Source of the DNA: Mycolicibacterium sp. TY81
GTDB lineage: Bacteria; Actinomycetota; Actinomycetes; Mycobacteriales; Mycobacteriaceae
DNA length: 64,000 bases
Direction: 5' to 3'
Assembly (NCBI RefSeq): GCF_018326285.1
Contig: NZ_AP023362.1
Span: 682,001-746,000 of the forward strand
Positions 1 to 10,578 of this stretch are shown in pieces. A model generated the notes under the pieces. That model did no database searches. It was not told the origin of the DNA and saw nothing but the letters and a program-made list of their open reading frames with translations. The position numbers were made by a program, and so were the translations under genes. Position 1 is the first letter of the stretch. The number at the start of each line of letters is the position of its first letter.

Positions 1-4
1 TTGC

Positions 5-1816
5 CTACGGGCGGAACCGGCACAGCAACCGGCGGACGGCGCTGCCCGGCTCCGGCGGCCGCCGGCTCACATACGGCCACGGATCGTTGCGCTCCGGTAC
101 CGACGCCGTCCGGACCAGCTTGAGCTGCGTCCGCAGGTGCCGGCGCAGCTCGTGCAGGCTGGGATCGGCCCAGCGGTTGGACGCCTCGATCGGGTCGGCC
201 GTCAGGTCGTAGAGCTCCCACTGGTCGTCGAGCGGATCGGTGCGGTACGTGTCGCCGCCCCGGCTGTTGGCCGCCAGATGCCGCACGCCTGGTTCGGTCC
301 ACGTCGCCGGATCGTCGAAGGTGCGGACCAGCTTCCACAGGTGCCCGGCGCCGCCGGCCGCCTCGGCGTTGGTGACGCGCGAGACCAGCCCTTCGAAGTT
401 GGCCGCGACGTTTGCGGGCACCTTGATGCGCAGCAGCGCTGGCGGATTGGTGTTGGCGCCGATGGCCTGTGCCGCGCCCGATGCCCCGGTGTCGCCCTCG
501 AGGATGTTGTCGCGCGTCATCAGGTAGATGGTCCGATCCTGTTCGGCCGCAGCACCATTCACCACTGGCATGAGGTCGCGGCCGGGGAGGGGATGCACCT
601 CGGTGAACGATGCGGCGAGGGTTTCGGCGGTCGCGGCGATGTCGACGCCGGCGGCGCCGAGCAGCGTCGGCACCAGGTCGACGTGTGATGTCGGTGCGTT
701 GACTTCGCGGGCGGTGGTCGCGTCGGCGCCGATGCGGGCGATGACGAAAGGAACACGCGTCGCCTCGTCGTACAGGTTGAACCACTTCTGGTGCAGCCCG
801 CCGTGCGCGCCCAGCAGGTCACCGTGATCGGAAGTCCGCACCAGCACGGCGTTTTCGGACCCGTTCTCGGTGACGGCGCGCCGCACCCGGTCCAGCGGAC
901 CGTCGACCTCGGCGTGCAGGCGGTAGTAGAGGTCGCGGTACTGCTGGGCGTTGCGGCGGTAGGTGCGTTCGATGACGGCGGCCGGACCATAGCCGGAGTA
1001 GTAGGCCTCACGGAAGGCGGCCTGCGCGGCCGGCTTGTCGGTCAGATCCTCCGTGGCGGTCGGCGCCGCGGGCACGTGCGGCGGCTCGAGGACGGGATAA
1101 TCGAGCAGCGGGCTGCGGCGGACCCAGGCCGGGAACAGCACGATGTCATGGGGATTGACGAAGCTGGCCACCAGCAGGAACGGCCGCAGCGCCTCCGGGT
1201 CGCCGGCGCGCCGGCGCGCGTAACGGTCGTCGAGCCAGGCGACGACGCGCTCGGCCACCAACGGGTCCCGCCGAAAACCGCTGTTGGACATGGCCGCTCC
1301 GTGCGGCTCCGGCCCGACCCAGCCGGAGAAGCCGTAGGGCCCCAGCGGGTCGGCGTCGAGGTAGGCCTGCACGGCCACGGGGTCGACGACACCGTCGGCG
1401 TCGTTGGTGGCGAGCGGCTTGCCGGTCTTGGGGTCCTCGAGGTCGGCATGCGAGATGTGCCACTTGCCGTCGTAATGCGTGTCGTACCCGGCGGCGCGCA
1501 GCCAGTTGCCCAGCGTCGGCACCTCGCCCTGGCGCAGCCACCGCAGCCGCGAGTCGTCGTACCGCTTGCCGAGACCGTCGGTCTGCGTGACGCCGTGGAG
1601 GTCGGGGTACTGGCCGGTGAAGAGCGTCGGCCGACTGGGCGCACAGGCCAGGGAGCCGGTGTAGTGCCGCGTGAAACGCACGCCGTTCTCGTCGAACCAC
1701 CGCCGGCCCGTGAGGGTCCGGTGACGCCAGTCCAGGACGTCGTCGGTTTCGTACGGCGGGATGGCGCGTTCTTCGTCGGTCATGAGGATGACGATGTCGG
1801 GGCGCTGCTCCGTCAT
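5..1816 (-). CDS. Sulfatase (alkaline phosphatase superfamily, formylglycine-dependent)
   Basis: A 603-residue protein of the arylsulfatase family, predicted to hydrolyse sulfate esters. The N-terminal segment PDIVILMTDEERA carries the metal-binding Asp typical of the superfamily. The CAPSR motif near residue 58 is the C-x-P-S-R signature whose Cys is converted to formylglycine. Later HxxDL and DHGD-like segments (near residue 330) supply further metal ligands. No signal peptide is visible, so a cytoplasmic location is likely. The substrate cannot be told from sequence. The gene reads away from the acyl-AMP ligase promoter region on the same strand, about 190 bp downstream of it. The stop codon lies only 4 bases inside the window, but the gene is complete. 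Confidence 0.9.
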   Translation of the reverse strand: MTEQRPDIVILMTDEERAIPPYETDDVLDWRHRTLTGRRWFDENGVRFTRHYTGSLACAPSRPTLFTGQYPDLHGVTQTDGLGKRYDDSRLRWLRQGEVPTLGNWLRAAGYDTHYDGKWHISHADLEDPKTGKPLATNDADGVVDPVAVQAYLDADPLGPYGFSGWVGPEPHGAAMSNSGFRRDPLVAERVVAWLDDRYARRRAGDPEALRPFLLVASFVNPHDIVLFPAWVRRSPLLDYPVLEPPHVPAAPTATEDLTDKPAAQAAFREAYYSGYGPAAVIERTYRRNAQQYRDLYYRLHAEVDGPLDRVRRAVTENGSENAVLVRTSDHGDLLGAHGGLHQKWFNLYDEATRVPFVIARIGADATTAREVNAPTSHVDLVPTLLGAAGVDIAATAETLAASFTEVHPLPGRDLMPVVNGAAAEQDRTIYLMTRDNILEGDTGASGAAQAIGANTNPPALLRIKVPANVAANFEGLVSRVTNAEAAGGAGHLWKLVRTFDDPATWTEPGVRHLAANSRGGDTYRTDPLDDQWELYDLTADPIEASNRWADPSLHELRRHLRTQLKLVRTASVPERNDPWPYVSRRPPEPGSAVRRLLCRFRP

Positions 1817-2006
1817 CTCGGTGCTCCCATCGGCGGAATGGGCCCTACTCGAGGGCTACCCCGTCATCCAACACGAGCGGCGACCATGGCGCCGCAAATT
1901 GGCGCGATCGACAAATAACGTTCTGTTAACTCTGATGACTCGTGTCCCAGTGGGCTGCCGTGGCCCCAAATCGGAAGTGCCGCAACAGTGCCCGACGCGC
2001 CGATCG

Positions 2007-3830
<1,824 letters not shown>

Positions 3831-3983
3831 ATGTCGACACTAATAGCGAATCTAAATAACCGACGAGTCAGACAATTATGAAAGTCGCCACTGGGGGAAC
3901 GACGTTGTGACGTGGCCCACCGGCTCCGGGGACCGTGATCGCTGTCCGGTGGGCGATGGCCGCGCAATTTATTCCCGTTGATA

Positions 3984-3998
3984 TACCCCCCTCGGGTA
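3984..3998 (+). promoter_or_regulatory. RicR/CsoR-type copper operator TACCC-N5-GGGTA
   Basis: A perfect inverted repeat, TACCC ccctc GGGTA, lies 38 bp before the DUF6153 start. It overlaps a plausible -10 hexamer TACTAT (3997-4002), with TTGATA upstream at 3978-3983. The half-sites match the known mycobacterial RicR palindrome, whose Cu-sensing CsoR-family repressor leaves the DNA when it binds Cu(I). A gene for RicR itself is not in the window. Confidence 0.7.
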
Positions 3999-4036
3999 CT
4001 ATGTTTTTCGTACCGACACCCGAACCGGAGGCCGAC

Positions 4037-4432
4037 GTGACGCATCGCAGCACGCGCCGCCACGTCGGCTGGTGGATTGTCGGGCTCCTGGTCTTGATCG
4101 CCGGCATCATCGGCATGCATTCGCTGGCCGTCACGTCCGCGCACGCTCCGTCGCATCATCCGCAGGCGGCCGTCCATCAGCACGCGAGCGTGCCGGTGGC
4201 GCAAACGTCCTTGTCGGATGCCTGCGACTGCAACGGACACAACGGGTTTCACGCCTGCGTCTTCGTCATGACCGAGCTGCTGACCATCCTGGGTCTGGCT
4301 TTGCTGTACTGGCTCGGCGTCGCGCCCGAGCAGAACGTGCAGGCGCGCATTCGACAGGCGTTGCGGCGCAGGCAAAGAGCTCCGCCGTGGACGGTGCTCA
4401 CCCTCGCGGAACTGTCGCTCCTTCGAATCTGA
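4037..4432 (+). CDS. DUF6153-type small membrane protein, probably copper-induced
   Basis: A 131-residue protein starting at GTG 4037, which has GGAGG at 4027-4031 with 5-bp spacing; an upstream in-frame ATG is not supported by a ribosome site. There are two hydrophobic helices: WWIVGLLVLIAGIIGMHSLAV at about residues 11-31, and FVMTELLTILGLALLYWLGV after a His-rich segment. In between lie several His residues and a CDCNGHNGFHAC cluster, which could bind metal. The architecture matches the DUF6153 family, often found beside copper genes, and the operator 38 bp upstream supports this. The following DUF305 lipoprotein gene is 47 bp downstream and probably cotranscribed. Confidence 0.7.
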   Translation: MTHRSTRRHVGWWIVGLLVLIAGIIGMHSLAVTSAHAPSHHPQAAVHQHASVPVAQTSLSDACDCNGHNGFHACVFVMTELLTILGLALLYWLGVAPEQNVQARIRQALRRRQRAPPWTVLTLAELSLLRI

Positions 4433-4479
4433 TGGGCCGCGCCCCGCGTCAACCCTTCCAAACTTCAAGGAGTTCAACC

Positions 4480-5124
4480 ATGTTCAAAATCGCATCTATC
4501 GCCATCGCCGGAACCGCTGCCGCCATCGCACTCGCGGCCTGTAGCCCGCCGAACGAGCAGGCCTCGACGGTGTCCGCCACCACCTCATCCATGCCGATGT
4601 CGGGCCACGACATGCCCGGGCACTCGATGCCGGGGATGTCGGGTTCCAGCACCAGCGCTGCGCCGGCCGCCAACTTCAACGACGCCGACGTCATGTTCCT
4701 GCAGATGATGTACCCGCACCACGCCCAGGCCGTCGAGATGGCCAAGCTGGTGCCGACCCGCTCGCAGAACCAGCAGGTCAAGGATCTCGCCGCGGCCATT
4801 GAGAAGGCGCAGGCCCCCGAGATGCAGCAGATGACGACGCTGCTCGCCGGCTTCGGCAAGCCCGCGCCGTCGGCCACCATGAGCCACTCGATGCCGGGCC
4901 TGATGACGCCGCAGCAGATGACCGAACTGATGGGCCTGTCCGGCGCGGCGTTCGACAAGATGTGGCTGCAGATGATGGTCGAGCATCACCAGGGCGCCAT
5001 CACCATGGCCAACGACGAGCTGAAGAACGGCACCAACGCCGACGCCAAGGCCATGGCGCAGGCGATCGTCACGGCACAGCAGGCCGAGATCACCACGATG
5101 AACGGCATGCTCGCCAAGATGTGA
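4480..5124 (+). CDS. DUF305 family lipoprotein
   Basis: A 214-residue exported lipoprotein. AAGGAG at 4467-4472 lies 7 bp before the ATG. The signal peptide ends in LAAC, a lipobox, with Cys near residue 20. A Met/His-rich linker (MPMSGHDMPGHSMPGMSG) precedes the DUF305 domain, which contains MFLQMMYPHHAQAVEMAKL and MWLQMMVEHHQGAITMAN, the paired HH...E/M helices characteristic of the ferritin-like family. Met- and His-rich character and cotranscription behind a RicR-type operator suggest extracytoplasmic copper binding or buffering. That role is inferred, not shown. Confidence 0.85.
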   Translation: MFKIASIAIAGTAAAIALAACSPPNEQASTVSATTSSMPMSGHDMPGHSMPGMSGSSTSAAPAANFNDADVMFLQMMYPHHAQAVEMAKLVPTRSQNQQVKDLAAAIEKAQAPEMQQMTTLLAGFGKPAPSATMSHSMPGLMTPQQMTELMGLSGAAFDKMWLQMMVEHHQGAITMANDELKNGTNADAKAMAQAIVTAQQAEITTMNGMLAKM

Positions 5125-5173
5125 CGGCGGTGCCGGGGCCACTAGCCGGTTTCGGCCTCGGCACCTTTCGCTG

Positions 5174-5220
5174 GGAAGCGTCAACTTTCCCTGACCCAGT
5201 CAGGGAAAGTTGACGCCTCC
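5174..5220. terminator. Perfect 18-bp inverted repeat between convergent genes
   Basis: Left arm 5178-5195 and right arm 5199-5216 are exactly complementary, with a 3-base loop. After one mismatch, three more outer pairs form (5174-5176 with 5218-5220). It lies between the ends of the rightward DUF305 gene and the leftward membrane-protein gene, so it can serve as a bidirectional terminator. There is no strong U tract, which is usual in mycobacteria. Confidence 0.75.
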
Positions 5221-5276
5221 AGATCGCATGTGTCACAAGGCCGCCCGACACGCCGATCGCGACACGCCGCAAGGCC

Positions 5277-7640
5277 CTAGATCATGTCCTTCTCGGTCAG
5301 CCACCGCATGACGGGCCAGCCGATGAACACCGGCAGCCAGCACGTCAGCACTCGGTAGAGCAGTACCGACGGCACCGCGACGGCGGCGGGGAGGCCGAAC
5401 GCGGCCAGACCACCGATCAGCGCGGCTTCTACGGCGCCGACACCGCCGGGGGTCGGGGCGGCTGACGCGAGCGTCCCACCGATCATCGTCACGACACACA
5501 CCGTCACGAACGACGTCGACCCGCCGAAGGCCTCGACGCTCGCCCACAGTGCCAGCGCGGCACCCAAAGTCGTTGCGGCACAGCCCAAGACGATCAGCCC
5601 GAGGCGGCGCGGTTCGCGGGCGAGGTTGACCAGGTCGGCCCACACCTCGGTCAGCCGCGGTCGTACCGAGGTGCCGAGCCAATGCCGGGCCCGCGGTACC
5701 AACATGAACGTGCCGACCACACCCAGGGCCGCACCGGCGATCAGATACAGGACCGTCGAGGACGGGACGAAGTGCGACAGATCGGCCGATGCGCCGGCGG
5801 CGGCGCTGAAGAAGATCAGCAGCGCCACGTGCGTGAGCACCTGAACCGACTGCTGCAGCGCGACGGCGGCCGTCGCACGCAAGGCGCCGAGCCCGGCCTT
5901 CTGCAGGAACCGCGTGCTGAGCGCCAGGCCACCGACGCCGGCGGGCGTCGTCGTCGCGGCGAAGGTGTTGGCCACCTGCATGATGGTCAGGTTCTTGAAG
6001 CTCACCGACTCCGAGGCGCTGGCCCACAGCGCCGCCGCCGCACCGACGTACGTCAGCGCCGACACCGCGAGGCCGAGCAGTGCCCACCACCAGTTGGCGG
6101 ACCGCAGTTCGGAGAAGAACGTCGGCACCGTGCTGATGAACGGATAGGCGACGTACACCAGCGCGATGAGCAGGACCAGCTGGATGACCTGGTTGCGGGT
6201 GAAGCGGGTGATGGTCTCGGTCTGGATGCGGTCGGCGCCGGTCTGGTGCTTCACCTCGTCGCGGGCCGCGGTGATCACGGCGCGGGAATCGGGTATCGAC
6301 TCCCGCAGCCGCAGCGGCATCGCCGACTTCGTCAGCCGGCGCGAAGCGGTCAACACGGTGTCCTCGCCGAACTGCTCGATGGCGGCGGCGACGGCCTCCT
6401 CGGCGCCGTACATGGCGGTCGTCGTCACCAGCAGCTGTGCCACGTCGGATTGCAGCTGCACGTCGGACGCGCCGTACTCGGAGTTGCCCAACCCGCCGAA
6501 CAGGACGGTGCGGCCGTCGACCGTGAGCTCCGCCGCGCGCAGGTCGCCGTGCGAGATCTGATGGTGGTGCAGCGCGCCCAGTGCGTGCCACACGTCGGCG
6601 ACGGGGGTCTCGTTGGTCAGCGGCACGCCGCTTGCCGGGGTGTGCGCGAACATCGTCCAGCCGCGGTCGAGGGCCGCGAGCGCGATGGTCCGGGTGTTGG
6701 CGAGGTCGAGGTCGCCGACCGCGATGGTCATGAGCGCGCGGTGCTCGACGGCGCGGCGCATCGAGGTCTGCAGGGGAGCGGTCTCGTCGTTGCGCAGGGT
6801 GATCTTGCGCCAGAGCTGGCTCATCGCGCCGCCCACGCGCTGGTTCGGTCCGTACAGCTCGACGACGGCGCGCGTGCCGTCGGCCGAGTCGGCGCTGAGC
6901 ACCAGGGGCCCGGTGCCGGCGGGCCGGATGACCGTCAGCGCCGACACCTCGAACTGGCGGCGGGCCAGCGCCTGGACCCCGCCCGCCAGCGGAACTTCCA
7001 GCGCCGGAGTGCCGCTGACCAGGACCACGAGCGCGCCGACGAACCACCCGACGGCCAGGCCGAGCAGTGACCGGGCCGGCACGATGGCACTGACGACGAG
7101 GTGGATCGGCACGAATGCCAGCAGCAGCGTCCACCACCAGCGGCGCAGCCGGGCGGGCTGCCAGGGGCCGGACACCGTCAGCACCGCGGCCAGCAGCGCG
7201 ATCCAGCGAGGGTCGTCGAGGAATTGGGAGAAGACGGTGTTGAGGCGGTCGGACAGGTCGAAGTGCCAGTTGGGCGCCGCGATGCCGTTGGAGTTGATGG
7301 ACAGCGACAGCACGGCGACGAGGCCCGCGGTGGCGTAGGGGCCCAGCAGCTTCCATTGCCGCGTCACCAGCAGGCTCAGCAGGATGACGAAGGGCAGCGC
7401 CAGGATCGCGATGGCGTACGCGATGTAGACCAGATTCGACTGCGTCGGCGTGAGCACGCCGACGATCCGGGACACCGACCGTTCCAGCCGCACCCAGTCG
7501 TTGCGGGTGATGAGCGAGCTGGTGACGACGGTGACGAGGAACGCCGTTGCGGCCACGAGCCGCAGGATGTCGTTGGTCCGGCGGGTGATCGGTTGCAGCA
7601 GGCTGCCCGAGACCGCGACCTCGCGCCCGTCAACCCGCAT
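5277..7640 (-). CDS. Flippase-like (LPG synthase TM family) membrane protein with an embedded kinase-like domain
   Basis: A 787-residue protein in three parts. Residues about 25-210 contain five or six transmembrane helices. Residues about 220-455 are soluble and resemble a protein-kinase/aminoglycoside-kinase fold: HHHQISHGDLR near residue 355 looks like a catalytic loop and is followed by LFGGLGNSEYG, where a DFG-like element would lie. The canonical Asn and DFG Asp are not obvious. Residues about 465-785 are hydrophobic, with TTPAGVGGLALS and SAAPTPGGVGAVEAAL segments typical of the UPF0104/lysylphosphatidylglycerol-synthase TM family. The domain order implies a lipid or polyprenyl-substrate transporter controlled or assisted by a (pseudo)kinase. 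The function is unknown and the substrate is not inferable. Confidence 0.8.
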   Translation of the reverse strand: MRVDGREVAVSGSLLQPITRRTNDILRLVAATAFLVTVVTSSLITRNDWVRLERSVSRIVGVLTPTQSNLVYIAYAIAILALPFVILLSLLVTRQWKLLGPYATAGLVAVLSLSINSNGIAAPNWHFDLSDRLNTVFSQFLDDPRWIALLAAVLTVSGPWQPARLRRWWWTLLLAFVPIHLVVSAIVPARSLLGLAVGWFVGALVVLVSGTPALEVPLAGGVQALARRQFEVSALTVIRPAGTGPLVLSADSADGTRAVVELYGPNQRVGGAMSQLWRKITLRNDETAPLQTSMRRAVEHRALMTIAVGDLDLANTRTIALAALDRGWTMFAHTPASGVPLTNETPVADVWHALGALHHHQISHGDLRAAELTVDGRTVLFGGLGNSEYGASDVQLQSDVAQLLVTTTAMYGAEEAVAAAIEQFGEDTVLTASRRLTKSAMPLRLRESIPDSRAVITAARDEVKHQTGADRIQTETITRFTRNQVIQLVLLIALVYVAYPFISTVPTFFSELRSANWWWALLGLAVSALTYVGAAAALWASASESVSFKNLTIMQVANTFAATTTPAGVGGLALSTRFLQKAGLGALRATAAVALQQSVQVLTHVALLIFFSAAAGASADLSHFVPSSTVLYLIAGAALGVVGTFMLVPRARHWLGTSVRPRLTEVWADLVNLAREPRRLGLIVLGCAATTLGAALALWASVEAFGGSTSFVTVCVVTMIGGTLASAAPTPGGVGAVEAALIGGLAAFGLPAAVAVPSVLLYRVLTCWLPVFIGWPVMRWLTEKDMI

Positions 7641-7688
7641 CAGCCAAGAATCCCAAGGACCGGGGCAGTTGGCGAAATTGGCACGCCG

Positions 7689-9470
7689 TTATCCGGCCAG
7701 CGCCGCACGCAGGAAGTCCCCGCTGACGGCCACCGCGGGCGCCGACGAATCTCCGCCGACCACCAGCGTCGCGAACGCGAGGTCCCCGACGATGCCCGCG
7801 AACCAGCCGTGCGAGTGTGTGTTGTCGCCGAATTCCGCGGTGCCGGTCTTGCCGCCGAGCCCGTCGATGTCCTTGAGCGCGGACGCGGTGCCCTCGGTGA
7901 CGGTCAGGCGCATCATGGCCCGCAGGGCGTCGGCGGTCGGCTTGTCGATCGGGGTCGACGGCGTGCTGGCGGTGGTCTGCTGGCCGGGCAGCAGCGTCGG
8001 CGTGATGGTCGACCCGTGCGCGAGGCTCGCCTCGGCGACAGCCAATCCGAACGGGCTGACGGTGACGGTGCCCTGGCCGATGCCGTTCTCGACGCGCTGC
8101 GCCGGGGTGTCGGCGTTGGGCACCTTGCCCGTCACTGTGGTGATGCCGGGGATGACGAAATCGACGCCGATGCCGAGGTTCTTCGCGGTGTTGGGCAGCG
8201 CGTCGGCGGGCAGCTTGTCGGCCAGCGCGCCCATCGTGGTGTTGCAGGAATGTGCGAAGGCCTGCTCGAGCGGGACGGTGCCGAGGTCGAACTTGTCCTC
8301 GTTGGGGATGGTGCGGTTCTCGATGGTCACCGTGCCCGGGCAGGGCTCGGGGGAGTCGGCCTTTGCGAGGCCCTTCTCGAGGGCGGCCGCGGTGGTGACG
8401 GTCTTGAACGTCGACCCCGGCGGGTACAGGCCGGTGAAGGCGATGGGTCCCTGCGCGTTGGCCGCGTCGTTCTGGGCTGCGGCGAGGATGGCGCCGGTGC
8501 TGGGGGCGATGGCGACGAGCACGGTGGGGCGGGGATCGGTGGCCACGGCGTGCTGCGCGAGGAGCTGCAGGCGCGGGTCCAGGGTGGTGCGGACGGGTTT
8601 GGTGTCGGCGGGGGCGTTGTTCGCGAGCTCGTCGGTGGGTTGCCCTTGATCGTCGACCAGATCCACCGACCAGCCGGCGGTCGCGTCGATGGCCTTCTGC
8701 CAGACCTCGGGCAGTCCGCTGATGGCCGGCGAGTGCAGGTTGGGGTCGGCGGTCAGCAGCGCGCCCTGCTTGGTGACGGTGACACCGGGAATCTGGGTGA
8801 GCTCGTCGGCGACCTGGCCGAGGTCCGCCTCGCGGAGCTTGACGACGGTGACGCGGTCGTCCTGATTCCCGTTGAACTCATTGGTGATCGAGTCGCCGGT
8901 GATCGTCTCGTCGAACCGGGCAACCACCGGAGCCAGTGCCGCGGCGGAGTCGAGGTGGTCGCGGCTGAGGGTGATGACGCCGACGGTCTGCCAGTTCAGC
9001 AGCGGTTGGCCGTTGCGGTCGACGACGGGCGTCAGCAGCGCTTTGTCTTCGCTGAACTGGAACGTCCCGCCCTGCCGGAGCTTGGGATGCAAAAGCGCCG
9101 GGGCCCAGCGAATTTTCCAGTCCTCACCAACCTTGGTGGCAATAGCCGTTGTGTCGTAACGGAATTCGCGGCCGGGCCCGAACGACCAGGTGTAGGCGAG
9201 CTTGGCGGTCGACTTGTTGTCGCCGTCGCCGGGTGTGGCCTTGACATCGACGGTGGCGTTTTTGCCCATGCCGTCGAACATGGACTTGATGGCCGGTTCC
9301 GATGCGCTCGCATCGGTGGTGTCCTTGGCGGCCGCGCCGGAGTCCTTGCGGTGCAACGCATCAGCAAACGCGTTGAAGGCGTCCTCGGGTTCCGGGCCGC
9401 CGAACATCGAGCATCCGGTGGCGCCCAGGAGCAGCGTGCAGGTCAGCAGCAGCGCAGTACGTTTCGTCAT
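7689..9470 (-). CDS. Penicillin-binding lipoprotein (class B PBP, Rv2864c type)
   Basis: About 593 residues starting at ATG 9470 (MTKRTALLL), preceded closely by GAAGGG; an in-frame TTG at 9485 is the alternative. The signal peptide ends at GATGC, a lipobox. An NTF2-like/MecA_N segment covers roughly residues 30-150. The transpeptidase domain shows PPGSTFK (S-x-x-K nucleophile), SCN (S-x-N) and GGKTGTAEFG (K-T-G). The order and length match the mycobacterial PBP-lipo that cross-links peptidoglycan outside the membrane. The gene is 48 bp upstream of the flippase-like gene on the same strand, so the two may form an operon. Confidence 0.9.
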   Translation of the reverse strand: MTKRTALLLTCTLLLGATGCSMFGGPEPEDAFNAFADALHRKDSGAAAKDTTDASASEPAIKSMFDGMGKNATVDVKATPGDGDNKSTAKLAYTWSFGPGREFRYDTTAIATKVGEDWKIRWAPALLHPKLRQGGTFQFSEDKALLTPVVDRNGQPLLNWQTVGVITLSRDHLDSAAALAPVVARFDETITGDSITNEFNGNQDDRVTVVKLREADLGQVADELTQIPGVTVTKQGALLTADPNLHSPAISGLPEVWQKAIDATAGWSVDLVDDQGQPTDELANNAPADTKPVRTTLDPRLQLLAQHAVATDPRPTVLVAIAPSTGAILAAAQNDAANAQGPIAFTGLYPPGSTFKTVTTAAALEKGLAKADSPEPCPGTVTIENRTIPNEDKFDLGTVPLEQAFAHSCNTTMGALADKLPADALPNTAKNLGIGVDFVIPGITTVTGKVPNADTPAQRVENGIGQGTVTVSPFGLAVAEASLAHGSTITPTLLPGQQTTASTPSTPIDKPTADALRAMMRLTVTEGTASALKDIDGLGGKTGTAEFGDNTHSHGWFAGIVGDLAFATLVVGGDSSAPAVAVSGDFLRAALAG

Positions 9471-9596
9471 GGCCCTTCGAGCCAACCACGAGTCGCTATG
9501 AATTCGGGCGTTGAAACGCTGAGGCGGGCCGGTATCGCGTAGTGTCCGAGCCGATCGGTATTCCGCTACTAAGCGGAGCGTATTGAAAGGTCTGAC

Positions 9597-10334
9597 ATGA
9601 GTGGTGTGGTGGTCACCGGTGGTGCGTCCGGTATCGGCCTGGCGTCGGCGAAGGCGCTGATCGCCGACGGTCGCGCGGTGTCGCTGTTCGACCTTTCACC
9701 TTCAGTAGTGGCGGTGGCCGAGTTGCTCGGGGCGCACGGCGTCGTCGTCGACGTCAGTGACACCGACTCCATGGCCACCGCCGTCGAGCAGGCCGCCGCG
9801 GCGATGGACGGCATCGACGGGCTGGTGCATGCCGCGGGCCGGGTGCTGCCGGAGCCGGTGGGGATGTTCACCATCGAATCCTGGGATGCCGTCGTCGACG
9901 TGAACCTGCGCGCGCAGGCGCTGCTGTCCCAACTGCTGCTGCCGCATTTCGAGAAGGCGCTGGCTGCCGGTGCCGCTCCGGCGATCGTGGGGATCTCGAG
10001 TATCGAAGGGCTGGTTGGTAATCCGTTCATCCCGGCGTACTGCGCGTCGAAGGCCGGCCTGCTCGGGCTGACCCGGTCGATGGCAGGCCAGTTGGGGCCC
10101 TTGGGAATTCGCGTCAACGCGGTGTGCCCCGGGTTCATCGATACCCCGATGCTGGCCGACGCCTTGGCTGTTCCCGAGGTCAAGTCGGCGTTCGTGTCAG
10201 CGGCGCCGCTCGGCCGGCTGGGGCAGCCCGAGGAGATCGGCGCGGCCGTCGCGTTCCTCATGTCGCCCAAGGCGTCGTTCATCACCGGGACGCAGATTGT
10301 GGTCGACGGGGGAGTGACGTCGCGGCACGCTTAG
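9597..10334 (+). CDS. Short-chain dehydrogenase/reductase
   Basis: A 245-residue classical SDR. GGASGIG near residue 8 binds the dinucleotide; ISSIEG carries the catalytic Ser; YCASK carries the Tyr and Lys; CPGFIDTPM and the C-terminal [12 protein letters not shown] are standard. AAAGG lies just upstream of the ATG. It is divergent from the PBP gene, with 126 bp between them. The acidic residue after beta-2 (DLSPS) suggests a preference for NAD(H). The substrate is unknown. Confidence 0.9.
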   Translation: MSGVVVTGGASGIGLASAKALIADGRAVSLFDLSPSVVAVAELLGAHGVVVDVSDTDSMATAVEQAAAAMDGIDGLVHAAGRVLPEPVGMFTIESWDAVVDVNLRAQALLSQLLLPHFEKALAAGAAPAIVGISSIEGLVGNPFIPAYCASKAGLLGLTRSMAGQLGPLGIRVNAVCPGFIDTPMLADALAVPEVKSAFVSAAPLGRLGQPEEIGAAVAFLMSPKASFITGTQIVVDGGVTSRHA

Positions 10335-10502
10335 GGGCTTGCGATGAAAAGTGAACCGGTGCAGTCGAATTGGCGTCGTGTTACCGATCTTCCCAAACAT
10401 GATCGGGGCGAAGGACTTTCAGGTCGGCTGGAAGTCCAACAATGAACGTCGACGCGCTCAGCGCCGCGAAAAACCTTTTGCGATGGCTCATAGGGTTGGT
10501 GT

Positions 10503-10578
10503 GTGGCTCATCTCGATCTGTCAAGGATCAGCTACGGCCTACCTGGCCGTCCGCTTCTCAACAATGTCTCGTTGTGGG
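10503..10578 (+). pseudogene. ABC-F ATPase, N-terminal fragment (piece 1 of 3)
   Basis: Translation from GTG 10503 gives VAHLDLSRISYGLPGRPLL followed by NNVSLW, which reads as the start of an ABC-F protein (tandem ATPase without membrane domain, ribosome-associated). The frame is cut at 10578 by the IS256-family element. Removing that element with one copy of the 9-bp duplication joins this piece seamlessly to the Walker A piece at 12040. The preceding 168 bp contain no other gene that I can support. Confidence 0.7.

Noticed and set aside
7101..9542. An 813-codon open frame antisense to the penicillin-binding lipoprotein and flippase-like gene
   Set aside because: Low-complexity composition and no motif. 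The complementary strand carries unmistakable PBP motifs.
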